Positions 54,658-64,000 of a stretch of DNA of 64,000 nt are shown here, piece by piece. How positions within the stretch are numbered: the first letter of the stretch is position 1; the number at the start of each line of letters is the position of its first letter. The translations under genes and the position numbers were made by a program. The notes beneath the pieces are model-generated. The model did not search any database. It was given only the letters and a program-made list of their open reading frames with translations, and had not been told where the DNA came from. The DNA is from Amphibalanus amphitrite (lineage: Eukaryota; Arthropoda; Thecostraca; Balanomorpha; Balanidae). The stretch lies in NCBI RefSeq assembly GCF_019059575.1, contig NW_024882193.1, positions 124,001-188,000 of the forward strand, written 5' to 3'.

Positions 54658-55652
54658 TACATCCCGCGGATCACGTCCACGATTGTTGGCGGCATGCCAA
54701 TGCGTTCCGCTGCACGGCTGATAGCCCGGTGCGATACACTGTCGAATGCCTTCGCCGCGTCTGTCCAGGCTATTGCCGCCTATGGTGCTGCGATTCGCGC
54801 ATGATCGCATCGAGGAGCCAGGTGTTCTCTGCTGTTCCATCTGCTGGGATGAAACCGTGTTGCACTGGGTTCAGTGAACAGTTTCGGCGCACGACGTGCG
54901 AGGATCTTTGAAAACAAGCGCACACGCACCGACGAGATGGTAATTGGCCGAAACCGGTCGGGCGTGGAGACCCCGGGTGCCTTGGGAATCAGCGTTGTCC
55001 GAGCATGCTTCAGAGCCTCGGGCACGTACGACGTGTACAGCCAGAGGTTGAAGAGCCGGGCGAGGGTTGACCGTGGGCAACTTCCGCAGCTGGCACACAG
55101 CCAACTTGTCTGGCCCCGCTGCTGATTCCGTGCTCATGTCTTTGAGGCAATTGCCCACCTTGTCGACAGAGAGGGGGTCTAGCATCGCCCACTGCGGGTC
55201 TCTCACCGGGACGACAGGTCTGGCGTCCGGGGTACTCGGCGTGGAGAACAGCCGGCCATAGAACGCTTCCTGGTCCTCCTTGGACACCGCAGGGGCTGCC
55301 GTCAGCGACTCGTACCGCCAGTGGCCCGCGAGGACCGTCCTGGCACATCGAGTAGGGTCCGCTCGGAATAGCTCTTGTATACGAGCGTTTTTAACCCGCC
55401 GCCTCTGTCTCCGAGACAGGGCCTTGTCCCCCTGCGAAGGGGGGGACCTCCTCGGTGGGCGGCGGGGTAGCGGCGCTTCGGGCCGACGTTCGACCTCCTT
55501 GGCATGAGTGTCGAGCAACGCTCTGATCTGAGGGTCCCTGGTCCTGCAACCCTGGGACTCAAGACCAGGCTTTGGGCTTCTATCAAGATAGGCTTGCCCC
55601 ACGCGTCGCCCGGTGACTCCCAGAGACTCAAGTAATCTCGGATTCTTTCACG

Positions 55653-56399
55653 TCAGATGTTGCTCGGCGATCTAGATGCCGAGTCCCTGGCAGGTATGTC
55701 TTCCGACGGAGGCTCCGCGGCTGGACTCGCGTTTGCCTCGTTGCCTCGAGGAGTATGCCACATCACTTGTTTGGGGCTGCCCTTGCGGGTGTGCCACGTC
55801 GCAAATCGGTGAAGAGTGCGGCCGCCCCGAGCCAGCGGGTACGCCTCGTTTGTCGTGGTTGGTTGGCGCGCTTGTAGGTCCGGCGAGGACGGCGCGGCGG
55901 CGGCCCCGGCGGCAGGTGGACTTGATCCGCCTGCGTCCGGCAGGAGGGAGGCCAGGGTGCTCTTGTATACAGCTGTCCGGCGCTGTCCCTTGATGGCCTC
56001 CACACTCCTGCCGGGCATCACCTCCGCCAGGGCCAGGTTCAGGTTCTTGATACCTTGCCGCACCATCCCCGCCTCTCGCATCGCCATTAGATGTCGCTCT
56101 TCGGGGTCCCACCTCGCCTTCTTGATCGCCGCCCGGTCTTCGGCGACGTCTCGATGGAATTCGGCGAGGTGGGCCCGGCGTTGGTGTAGTCTGCGGCCGG
56201 CGAAGGTGGCAAATCGCCGGGTGCAGTCTGGACACTCTGTCCGGTCAGGTGCAGGGTCGCCGGCAGGGGCCGAGGCCCCCGCCGACCCCTCCGCGCCCTC
56301 CGCCCTGGTACACTGTGGTAGGCGTCTCGCGCCGCCTTGTCCACTTGATTTGTTCGGTGTTCTCGGGCCACAGTATGCTTCGCCGGCACGGGCTGGCAA
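55653..56399 (-). CDS. R2-b N-terminus: C2H2 finger and Myb region (copy II)
   Basis: Identical in translation to 31,146-31,892: one CPDC…HQRRAH finger, then the Myb block RWDPEERHLMAMREAG. It remains open although the rest of the element is broken. Confidence 0.82.
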   Translation of the reverse strand: MPARAGEAYCGPRTPNKSSGQGGARRLPQCTRAEGAEGSAGASAPAGDPAPDRTECPDCTRRFATFAGRRLHQRRAHLAEFHRDVAEDRAAIKKARWDPEERHLMAMREAGMVRQGIKNLNLALAEVMPGRSVEAIKGQRRTAVYKSTLASLLPDAGGSSPPAAGAAAAPSSPDLQARQPTTTNEAYPLARGGRTLHRFATWHTRKGSPKQVMWHTPRGNEANASPAAEPPSEDIPARDSASRSPSNI

Positions 56400-56419
56400 C
56401 CCATGCCGGCTAGCGGTTA

Positions 56420-56544
56420 CCCTCCTGCTCTTGGCCGGCCGCAGGGCGCTAACCCCACGGCCGTTGCCCGGGCTGCGCCACGAGAAGGCGGCTGGTAGGG
56501 ACTTGGGGCGACCGGGATGGCGGTTGGCCGCCCTTTAGCAGCCC
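56420..56544 (-). ncRNA. HDV-like ribozyme at the R2-b 5' end (copy II)
   Basis: Same sequence and pairing scheme as 31,913-32,037 (GGGCTGC with GCAGCCC, followed by GGGCAAC). Confidence 0.75.
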
Positions 56545-56582
<38 letters not shown>

Positions 56583-56714
56583 GATGAATTTCTTTACTTT
56601 GACATTCAGAGCTCTGAGCAGGAATCACATCGCGTCAACACCGACCTTGGCCATCGCCATGCTATGATTTAATTAGTCAGTCGGATTCCCCTGGTCCGTG
56701 CCAGTTCTCAGTTG
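56545..56714 (-). rRNA. 28S rRNA fragment upstream of R2-b (copy II)
   Basis: Second copy of 32,038-32,207. Confidence 0.9.
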
Positions 56715-57355
56715 TTTCTTAATTGCCGAACGACGTGGTGGTTCCCGTCGACTGTGCGCGCTACCGGCGCGAACCGGCGACGGCCAGACAGGCCGACAAG
56801 CCAAACCAATCCATGTTGCTTGCAATGCAGCTTTGGAGCCACACCCGTTTCTGGTTGAAGAGATTCCATTGGCCAGCTCTACTCTACTGAGCCATCTGAA
56901 ACCATTTCCGTCGATTAGTTCTGTGGATTGCCTGCCACACTGCTCATTGTGATTGCTTCCTCTTTTGGCCCCTTCTGGCCATCCGACTTCTGCGATTTCG
57001 GCTGAGTTGGTATCTTATTCGCTATGTTCTTCTTTCTTTTTTTTCGGCTTCTATGACGAATTTCTGGTGACACACGACCTTTTGTGGCCTTTTTTTTAAA
57101 TAGATTGTTGTGTTGCCTGTTTTCTTTTGTATGCATATGTAAGTGTTCTTTCTCGCCTGATATATGTGCTTGCAGGTCTTGTTGATAAAGTGGTCGTCAC
57201 CGCAGTTGGGCCGGCCAGCTGATCAGTCTCAGCGCGTTCCAGCGTCCTTTTCTTGTCGGTCCTCCAGTGACCAAGCCAATGGTGGTTCAAACCGCTTTTA
57301 CCCCCGTAGCGGTCAACATGCTTTTGCTGGAGCTTGTTTTTTTTTTCTCTCTCTC

Positions 57356-57386
<31 letters not shown>

Positions 57387-57985
57387 TTCCCTCTCTCTTT
57401 GCCGTCTTTTTTTCTTTCATCTTTTTGAAACCAACATTTTCTCGTCGTATTTTGCTATTTTAGCCAATGGTGTGAAGGTTTATATAAGTTTAGTTTACCC
57501 AAAGTCTTCCGCTACCGTTGCCGATTTCACCGTTAATCCAAGGTCATTGCACGCTACGGCTGCCCCGACGCATCCCCTCCGACAACGCCGCCAACTTTTC
57601 TGGCTCATTGCTTGCGGAGGTGTGTCGCGTGCCGGGCGTAGACAAACCGTTTTTTGTTCACCTCTCATCCAGAGGAAAAATCGAATAGTGAGAGGATGAC
57701 GGAAGCCATTTTATATATGATGGTCAAATACGCCAATGAAAGTCATATGGACTGGGACTTCCACATTCCCCTTTCAATGACTGGGTATACAGATGCAGAG
57801 TGCTTTTTCCACTCGGTTGCTCACTGTTCTTCCCGTACCTCATGTTTGATAGAAACCTTAGATCGCCAGCGTCTGACGAGCTCCCGACGTCCTCTGCACC
57901 GAACAACAGCCATCATTGCTGACTAGGTGTTTGCGAAGAGCACCGAGTATTATGAATTTCAAGTTTAATAGGTTTAATAGTTTAG
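56715..57985. other. Spacer X, uninterrupted (copy II, unit B)
   Basis: Lacks the Ty3-derived insertion; a single GAAGC lies at 57,702-57,706. (TC)n microsatellite at 57,344-57,402. No gene recognised. Confidence 0.45.
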
Positions 57986-58142
57986 GAGTTTCGTTCGTTA
58001 TCGGAATAAGCCAGACAAATCACTCCACCAAGAACGCCCATGCATCACCACCCACTGAATCAAGAGAGAGCTATCAGTCTGTCAAGCCTTACGGTGTCCG
58101 GGCCTGGTGAGTTGTCCCGTGTTGAGTCAAATTAAGCCGCAA

Positions 58143-58180
<38 letters not shown>
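57986..58180 (-). rRNA. 18S rRNA fragment (copy II, unit B)
   Basis: Second copy of 35,775-35,969, the better preserved 18S version. Confidence 0.92.
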
Positions 58181-58205
58181 GTTAGACATTGTTGCTCGGG
58201 TTTGA

Positions 58206-59276
58206 TGGTCGCCCGAGTGGTGTCCGGGACCGCCGCCAGGTGTTGTTGGCCCAGGGGCGGAGGGTCTCGAGTGGTGTCTGGGTGTTCTAATTAGAAGACC
58301 GTTACCTTTTTGCCTTCATCTAGTTCCATGTTTGTTATGCCCCGCCTTCCTTTCCGGTAAAACTTTCCTTTGTATTTGGTAACTTCCTGAATCCTTCGCA
58401 TATTTTCTGTGACGTCGTGCTGCCATGTGTAACCGCGCCGATTTCGTTTTGTTTTGCATTATTTTCCGCCTGTTGCTGACCCGCCGCCGACCTGTGAAGA
58501 CCTCTCAGTTGTCTTGCGCTACCGCCTTGCTATATCGCCGATTCGCCTGAGTGATTTAAATATAAGTGTGTAAAGTTTTCTTTCTTTTCAAGTTTTCTGA
58601 ACCGGCCTTTTTAGTTCAACTTTTATAACATGGTCCTCCGGGCCGGATGAAGATTTGATTTTGCTGTAACTTTGCTTGTTTGCTGATTTGTGATCCACCG
58701 CCGCCAGGTGTTGTTGGCCCAGGGGCGGAGGGTCCCGCGTGGTGTCCGGGACCGCCGCCAGGTGTTGTTGGCTCAGGGCCGGAGGGTCCCGCGTGGTGTC
58801 CGGGACCGCCGCCAGGTGTTGTTGGCCCAGGGTCGGAGGGTCCCGCGTGGTGTCCGGGACCGCCGCCAGGTGTTGTTGGCCCAGGGGCGGAGGGTCCCGC
58901 GTGGTGTCCGGGACCGCCGCCAGGTGCCGCTGGCCCAGGGGCGGAGGCCGGAGGGTCCCGCGTGGTGTCCGGGACCGCCGCCAGGTGTTGTTGGCCCAGG
59001 GGCGGAGGGTCCCGAGTGGTGTCCGGGACCGCCGCCAGGTGTTGTTGGCCCAGGGGAGGAGGGTCCCGAGTGGTGTCCGGGACCGCCGCCAGGTGTTGTT
59101 TGCCCAGGGGCGGAGGGTCCCGAGTGGTGTCCGGGACCGCCGCCAGGTGCCGCTGGCCCAGGGGCGGAGGCCGGAGGGTCCCGATTGGTGTCCGGGACCG
59201 CCGCCAGGTGCTGCTGGCCCAGGGGCGGAGGGTCCCGATTGGTGTCCGGGACCGCCGCCAGGTGTTTTCCCAGGGG
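58206..59276. repeat. 54-bp minisatellite split by an LTR-like insertion (copy II, unit B)
   Basis: First units 58,206-58,282, LTR-like fossil 58,283-58,694, main array 58,695-59,276; same structure as 35,995-37,065. Confidence 0.88.
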
Positions 59277-60140
59277 TGAAGCCTGCGGCCTCACCAGCCC
59301 GCGAGGAGCGACAGGATCTCAGGACATCATAATTTAAAACTGGATTTATCTGGACATCAAGACTTACATCCAACATGAAGATATTGGCCAGCGTGTCGTT
59401 CAAACCCTTTATATTCTTGCATCAACGAGCTAGGATAACTTTTGTCTAAGTTCATGTAAGATGGATACCGTACTTCAACTTTGTCCTCCAGGGGGTACTT
59501 TGGCCCACGCCTGGAAAATTATTTGTTTTGCTGTATCTTTTTTACACTTAACACGGGTATAAGCCGTGTTGCTGCCGTCCCCCGTCTTCCACTGGCCTGC
59601 CCAGCGGTGGGTGGCGGCCCTCGTTGGTGAAGTGGGCGTCGCCGGCCCGGGAGCGGCGACACCCCAGCGTCATCGTCACCCCAGCGTCCGGCCCAGGGGC
59701 GGGCGGCAGCTCTCGATGTTCCAGGTAGTGCCACTGCCGCCCCCGGAGCCGGGACGCCGCCCACTGTCGTTGTGGCAGCTCTTGTTGCTGGAAAGCATGC
59801 CGCCGCTGCCCCCGACCCAGTCTGGCGTCTCTTTTTCATTTATTTTCGATAGCACATTACACTGTCATTTGCGCACATTTTGCATACCCACCACACACAC
59901 CATTTTCTACCTGCCCCGCGCCGTGTTACACATGCCCGTCCTCGCTGGGGCCATGCCCAAGGCCGCCGGTCGGCCGAATTTTTACATATATGGCCGGCCT
60001 CCGGTTAGCCGTGTTGGGTTAGGGACGGGCAGATTCATCATCAGGCTATGTATATCATTATCCCCGCACCTAAATATATTTTACCACTTTTCATGAACAG
60101 CTTTAATAGTGTCGTTTACTACGGCTGCATTTTTCTACCC
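59277..60140 (-). other. Spacer next to the R2-b fragment (copy II, unit B)
   Basis: Second copy of 37,066-37,929, with at least one base difference (GTCATCGTC against GTCACCGTC). Confidence 0.45.
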
Positions 60141-60587
60141 TCAAGTGATGGATAACCACATTCGAGCCCCTTTCGTAGGATGGCTTTGTAGTTTGAGGTT
60201 TTTGGGCGACCCGCACGCGGTCTCGTGCAGTATCAGGCCTCTTGAGCCGATGACAAACGCGTCAACCGAGACCTCTGTGACCTCGGGCCGATTTCTGGCC
60301 GGGTCACTGTTCAACTGTCCGCGCAGGGCCTCTAATATCCGAGTATTTCCGGATCTTATCCCGGTATCGCGCCCTGAGGCAGTCGGCCCGGTTGTCATAG
60401 CAGATAGCGTCGTCCACAACAGTGGCCTTTGTGCCACTGACCACCACCAGGTCTGGGCGGTATTCTTCTCCGTGACACGGCACCCTGTGCTCGCTCAGGA
60501 TGGTGGATCTCGGATCCATGTTTTGAGCTCGGTCACGGACCAGTCCACACACCCAGTTGTGGCGCCGAATTTGTGCCTCCCTTGTGG
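60141..60587 (-). pseudogene. R2-b endonuclease fragment (copy II, unit B)
   Basis: Second copy of 37,930-38,376. Between it and the 28S lies the second copy of the unidentified stretch (60,588-60,842). Confidence 0.85.
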
Positions 60588-60842
60588 TAGGGCATTCGGT
60601 TAGGGAGAGATTTGCACCTCGGCATCAAGACTCTCTCAGCAGCTCTGCGCACATTCGGTTCGGTTAACTGTCATTCGCCAGCGGGGTAACCATGGTGGAA
60701 AATATAGGGCCGGACTCGGAGGTAAAAGTAAATCATGCAAAGCACGGTAAAGCAAGAATAATAGCAATAAGTGAAAGTATACCTATCCGTATTTGCTGAA
60801 AACTTATTACATGGATTATTATTACGTAAAAGATAATATGCT

Positions 60843-61119
60843 CAGAGGCGTTTCTGTCGCCTCTGAGCTGGCCTTCGGACACCTGCGTTATCGTTTGACA
60901 GATGTACCGCCCCAGTCAAACTCCCCACCTGTGTCCTCAGCGTGGGTCGGCCAGACGGACAAGCCGCCTTGCGCCTTGAATCGAGAATCGCGAACTCCGA
61001 AGAGCTCGAGTCCCCTTATCACTGTGTTAGTGATGAGACAATGAAAGTAGTGGTCTTTCACATTCGACTTGCGTCTCCCACTTAGACTACACCTGCCATG
61101 TCTCCTCACATAGTCAGAT

Positions 61120-61154
<35 letters not shown>

Positions 61155-61159
61155 GACGA

Positions 61160-61211
<52 letters not shown>

Positions 61212-61225
61212 TGGGAATCTCGTTG

Positions 61226-61267
<42 letters not shown>
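60843..61267 (-). rRNA. 28S rRNA fragment downstream of the R2 site (flank of R2-a copy III)
   Basis: Second copy of 38,632-39,056, beginning CCAAATGCC at the R2-a 3' junction. Confidence 0.95.
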
Positions 61268-61268
<1 letters not shown>

Positions 61269-63457
61269 GATTTTTTTTCTCCTGCTCCTCTTTTTCCTTG
61301 CGGAAATGGCATCCGCTCATTCGCTCCCCTGTTCCGCCTGGGGGCTGTGAGGCGACCACCACTAGGCAGGGGCCGGTCTTCAGGGCGGTCTGCCCGTCAC
61401 TCGCCGCGTCGCCCTGCACGGTCGCGGGCCCGCCTGTCGTCCCGTTGAGCGGAATGCCTTGAATATCTTATACGTGTTTTCGATCACCCGGACGGATATC
61501 TGTGCCATCTGGTGGTCGGTAGTGCCAAGTCTCTTAAGTATTTGCGTCGATTCTTGGGCCCAGCACCCTCTCCAGTTCAGAGTGGCCGAACCGAACCGGA
61601 TCGGGTGTCGAGTCACAAGTCGCGTTTGTGCTTCTGTTCGGATGGTGTCATTCTCGTAGTAAGGCGCGCCTGAGATCTTACGCTGGTTTGCCTGACTGAG
61701 GTCGGCGTTATCAGCGACGACCTGGAGGTCTATCACTGCGGCCATGTTGTCCGTGGCCACCATCAGGTCTGGTTTTCTGAGCCCAGCCGGGATGGAGATT
61801 GAGGGCTCTTTGATGGTAGTTGCGCCTGAGTCTCGAAGGTAACCTTCCAACTGGGCGAGTGCCCGGTCGTGTCGGGCAGTTCTGTTCAGGTGGGTCCTTT
61901 CGCATGTTTGACTAATGTGGCCCATAGTCTCAGGCCTCCCACAGCCAGCGTCGCACGGATGGTAGCCTTGTCCACGTCGGGATCTTGCTGCTCTCTGCCC
62001 GGTGAGGACAAGGTTCCCACGGATTTTAATTGCGCCAACGTAGGCTGCTCCAGGCATCGGTGGGTTAGGCGCTGTCACCCACCGCTGGCTCTTGGGGTGA
62101 TGGGGCGCCTCTTTGAGGCCGGCTCCGTCAACCTTCGAGAGTAGCTGGCTCCTATGCTCTTTCCGGATGGGTTCTCTGCTGTCTAACGTTGGTCCGTCCC
62201 TGGGGGTGACTGGCCGGGACTTCACCATCCTCCTGAAGGCGCCAGATGCCGTCGTCCGCCTGACGGGGCCGAGCTCGGACATGGTCAATTTTGCGAGTCT
62301 TGCCGTCCTTAGCACCGGTACTGTCAGTCTCAGCTCCGGGATGCCGAGTCCTCCGTCCGTCGGGTGTGCGTGTATGTATGCTGAGGGGGCGTCCTTGGGC
62401 AGATGTAGGAAGCTCCTGATTGCGACTCTGATCCGTTGGTCGAGGGATCGAGGGATTTCTCCCTGCACGAGGACGTGCAGTTCCTGTGGGATCACGTACT
62501 CGCGGATGATGGTGAGGCGTTGGTGCGGCTTCAGGGGGGCTCTCTTGATTTCGACCAGTTGTTCGGTCACTTTCAAGCCTGAGTCCTTGGTGATCCCTGT
62601 GCTGGAGTATTTGATGCCCGGGTACGTTACCGCGCCTTCGTTCCCCAGGTTGGGTAGGGGAGAGCCCCGTACCATGATGCGAACCTGGGAGTCGACGAAC
62701 CGGATCTTCTTCCGGCCGTCGACCCTGGCGACTGACGTCCAGCACTTTTCTGGGTGGATGGACAGTCCAGCACACAGTATTGCATCGGCGATGGAGTTGA
62801 CTCGATGCTCGAGCATGGTTGAGGTCCGAGCCATGACGACGAGGTCATCTGCGAAGGCCATGACTGGTGGAACATCGTCGGCACTTGCTGATGAGATTGT
62901 TGGTGATGTCGCTTCGTCTACCACGGCGTTGAAGATCCATGGCGACCATGGTTCTCCCTGCCGGACTCCACGCTTGGTTTGGATATATGCGCCTCTGCGT
63001 ATCTCAGTTGAGGCATCCTGGTATAGGTCCTTGATGATCGCCACTGCCGGCGGCGGTAGGCCAGCTCGCTCGGCGCCACGTAGGATGGAATCGTGGCTCA
63101 CCGAGTCGAACGCCTTGGCTATATCTAGCCACGCTATTGCCAGCGGCTGGCGTTGCTGGATGGAGGCTTTGCTGGTGGCCTCCAGCAGCGTGACATTTTC
63201 CGCCGTTCCGTCCGCAGTGATGAAGGCTCTCTGGGCCGGATGTAGTGGGCAGAGCTCTGCTGAGCGGCGAGCCATCATCTTGGTGAACAGTCGCGAGATG
63301 GTGGATGCAACTGTAATTGGACGGAATTTTGCCGGTTCAGCCGCATCTGGTGTTTTCGGGATTAGTGTTGTCCTTGCGTGTTTGTAGGCGGCTGGGACTG
63401 TACCCGTGAGGAGCCACAGATTGTACGTTATGGCCAGGGTTCGCACGGGGCAGCTCG
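61268..63457 (-). mobile_element. R2-a element without LINE-1 (copy III)
   Basis: A 2,190-bp 5'-truncated R2 with 28S on both sides: …ACTCTCTTA before it and CCAAATGCC after it. Only AGGTAG of the target is missing. Its coding part is continuous, unlike copies I and II. The 3' UTR is about 110 bp and ends AAAAAAAATCG. Confidence 0.95.
61380..63457 (-). CDS. R2-a ORF: reverse transcriptase, CCHC knuckle, endonuclease
   Basis: About 692 R2 codons are open. An ATG exists at 63,512, but it lies in 28S; the residues KKFIQARVNGGSNYDSLT are translated rRNA, so the R2 part has no start of its own. RT: FRPITVASTISR, AFITADGTAENV, AIAWLDIAKAFDSVSHDS (motif A), GVRQGEPWSPWIF (B), FADDLVVMA (C), YPGIKYSSTGI (E). 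The thumb is followed by the knuckle CDAGCGRPETMGHISQTCER and the restriction-like endonuclease RKPDLMVATDN…VIDLQVVADN. R2 proteins nick 28S DNA and prime reverse transcription there. The N-terminal fingers and Myb are absent, so this copy is defective, though recent. Confidence 0.93.
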
Positions 63458-63497
<40 letters not shown>

Positions 63498-63513
63498 GAT
63501 GAATTTCTTCACT

Positions 63514-63545
<32 letters not shown>

Positions 63546-63628
63546 CGCGTCAACACGGACCTTGGCCATCACAATGCCATGATTTAATAAGTCAATCGGA
63601 TTCTTCTGGTCCGTGCCAGTTCTGAGTT
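63458..63628 (-). rRNA. 28S rRNA fragment upstream of R2-a (copy III)
   Basis: Third copy of the segment at 19,722, joining R2-a at CTCTCTTA. Confidence 0.9.
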
Positions 63629-63656
63629 CCCTCTCATAGTTCGTTTTTTTTAGCAG

Positions 63657-64000
63657 TTTGAATACAGCACGAGAATTGCTGGCTGAATTACTGAGAAAAC
63701 TGGTTGGTGCACATTGACTACGTTTCCATGGGCAAAGGGATTCGTATCCGGATCAGTGAAGCCGCTACTGATCCGGATGACTGGGGCCGTTTCCATGGGT
63801 AAAGCCGGTACTGATCAGGATCAGTGAAATAAGAGCTCAGAGCCTCAGCCACTACTGATCGGCTTAGGAGAGACGAGTATGGCGCACTTTGGCAAATAAT
63901 AAAAAGTCCAGTTAACATTGTTGCCTGGTCTTGTGCAGAAAATCGACAAGGATCTTCCGTCCTGAAAATAAGCTTTCCTTTATCATTCATACCCATTGCA
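63657..64000. mobile_element. Element G without nested elements, left part (copy III)
   Basis: Starts as 19,921 but carries neither the hAT MITE (single GGAGAGAC at 63,867-63,874) nor TTAA element A (single TTAA at 63,912-63,915). It also has 7 extra bases (GGATTCG) near 63,738. It runs out of the window. Confidence 0.55.

Larger units (their letters stand above)
51298..56544 (-). mobile_element. R2-b element, heavily interrupted (copy II)
   Basis: Second copy of 26,793-32,037, sharing all of its interruptions. Endonuclease region 51,298-51,792; thumb 52,920-53,850; RT pieces 54,162-55,025; linker 54,871-55,602. The shared damage shows that R2-b had decayed before the units were duplicated. 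Confidence 0.85.

Noticed and set aside
62113-63387. A 424-codon plus-strand frame, with shorter versions at 14,266 and 39,902
   Set aside because: Exactly antisense to the R2-a coding region, whose RT and endonuclease motifs are on the minus strand.
63458-63512. ATG at 63,512 as the start of the R2-a protein
   Set aside because: It lies in 28S sequence; the first 18 residues are translated rRNA.
1-64000. tRNA, snRNA or 5S genes
   Set aside because: I looked for typical tRNA arm and box motifs and found none I could support by eye; a covariance-model scan was not possible.

Overview
The window is repeat-dominated eukaryotic DNA with no recognisable host protein gene. The rRNA fragments, the 28S-specific R2 elements, and the mix of BEL/Pao, Ty3, CR1/L2-like, mariner, hAT and TTAA-flanked elements suggest an invertebrate, most likely an arthropod (crustacean or chelicerate; not resolved from sequence alone).

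Layout. (1) 1-5.8 kb: 3' part of a BEL/Pao element, followed by a 26-bp GC-rich minisatellite and a candidate 3' LTR. (2) 5.99-39.06 kb, 39.06-61.27 kb and 61.27 kb to the end: three successive copies (the first eroded, the last cut by the window edge) of a 22-25 kb tandem unit. Read on the minus strand, each full unit has the order of an rDNA array: 28S upstream of the R2 site, an R2 element, 28S downstream of the R2 site, spacer with a 54-bp minisatellite, an 18S fragment, an unidentified spacer, 28S again, and a second R2 element. I call the two R2 lineages R2-a (5'-truncated, long open frame, exactly at the classical 28S site) and R2-b (old and broken, but with its 5' end, an HDV-like ribozyme, a single C2H2 finger and a Myb region still visible).

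The copies differ by whole-element insertions. Copies I and II share a CR1/L2-like LINE inside R2-a, a 700-bp hAT-like MITE and a 1.17-kb TTAA element, and copy III holds the clean empty site for each. Copy I alone has a TTAA element inside the LINE and a Ty3-derived fragment, and copy II holds those empty sites. Apart from this the copies are nearly identical, so either the amplification is very recent or haplotypes have been joined by assembly.

Five related piggyBac-like non-autonomous elements (A, A', B, C, D) are the most novel-looking material. They have TTAA flanks, CCC...GGG ends with one split terminus, a long G-run/C-run hairpin next to each end, and dense AGGTCA-type repeats inside. 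In copy I a 7.1-kb Tc1-like composite, which contains A', D, a mariner, a hAT MITE and a mariner-type MITE, is nested in a second LINE that is itself nested in R2-a.
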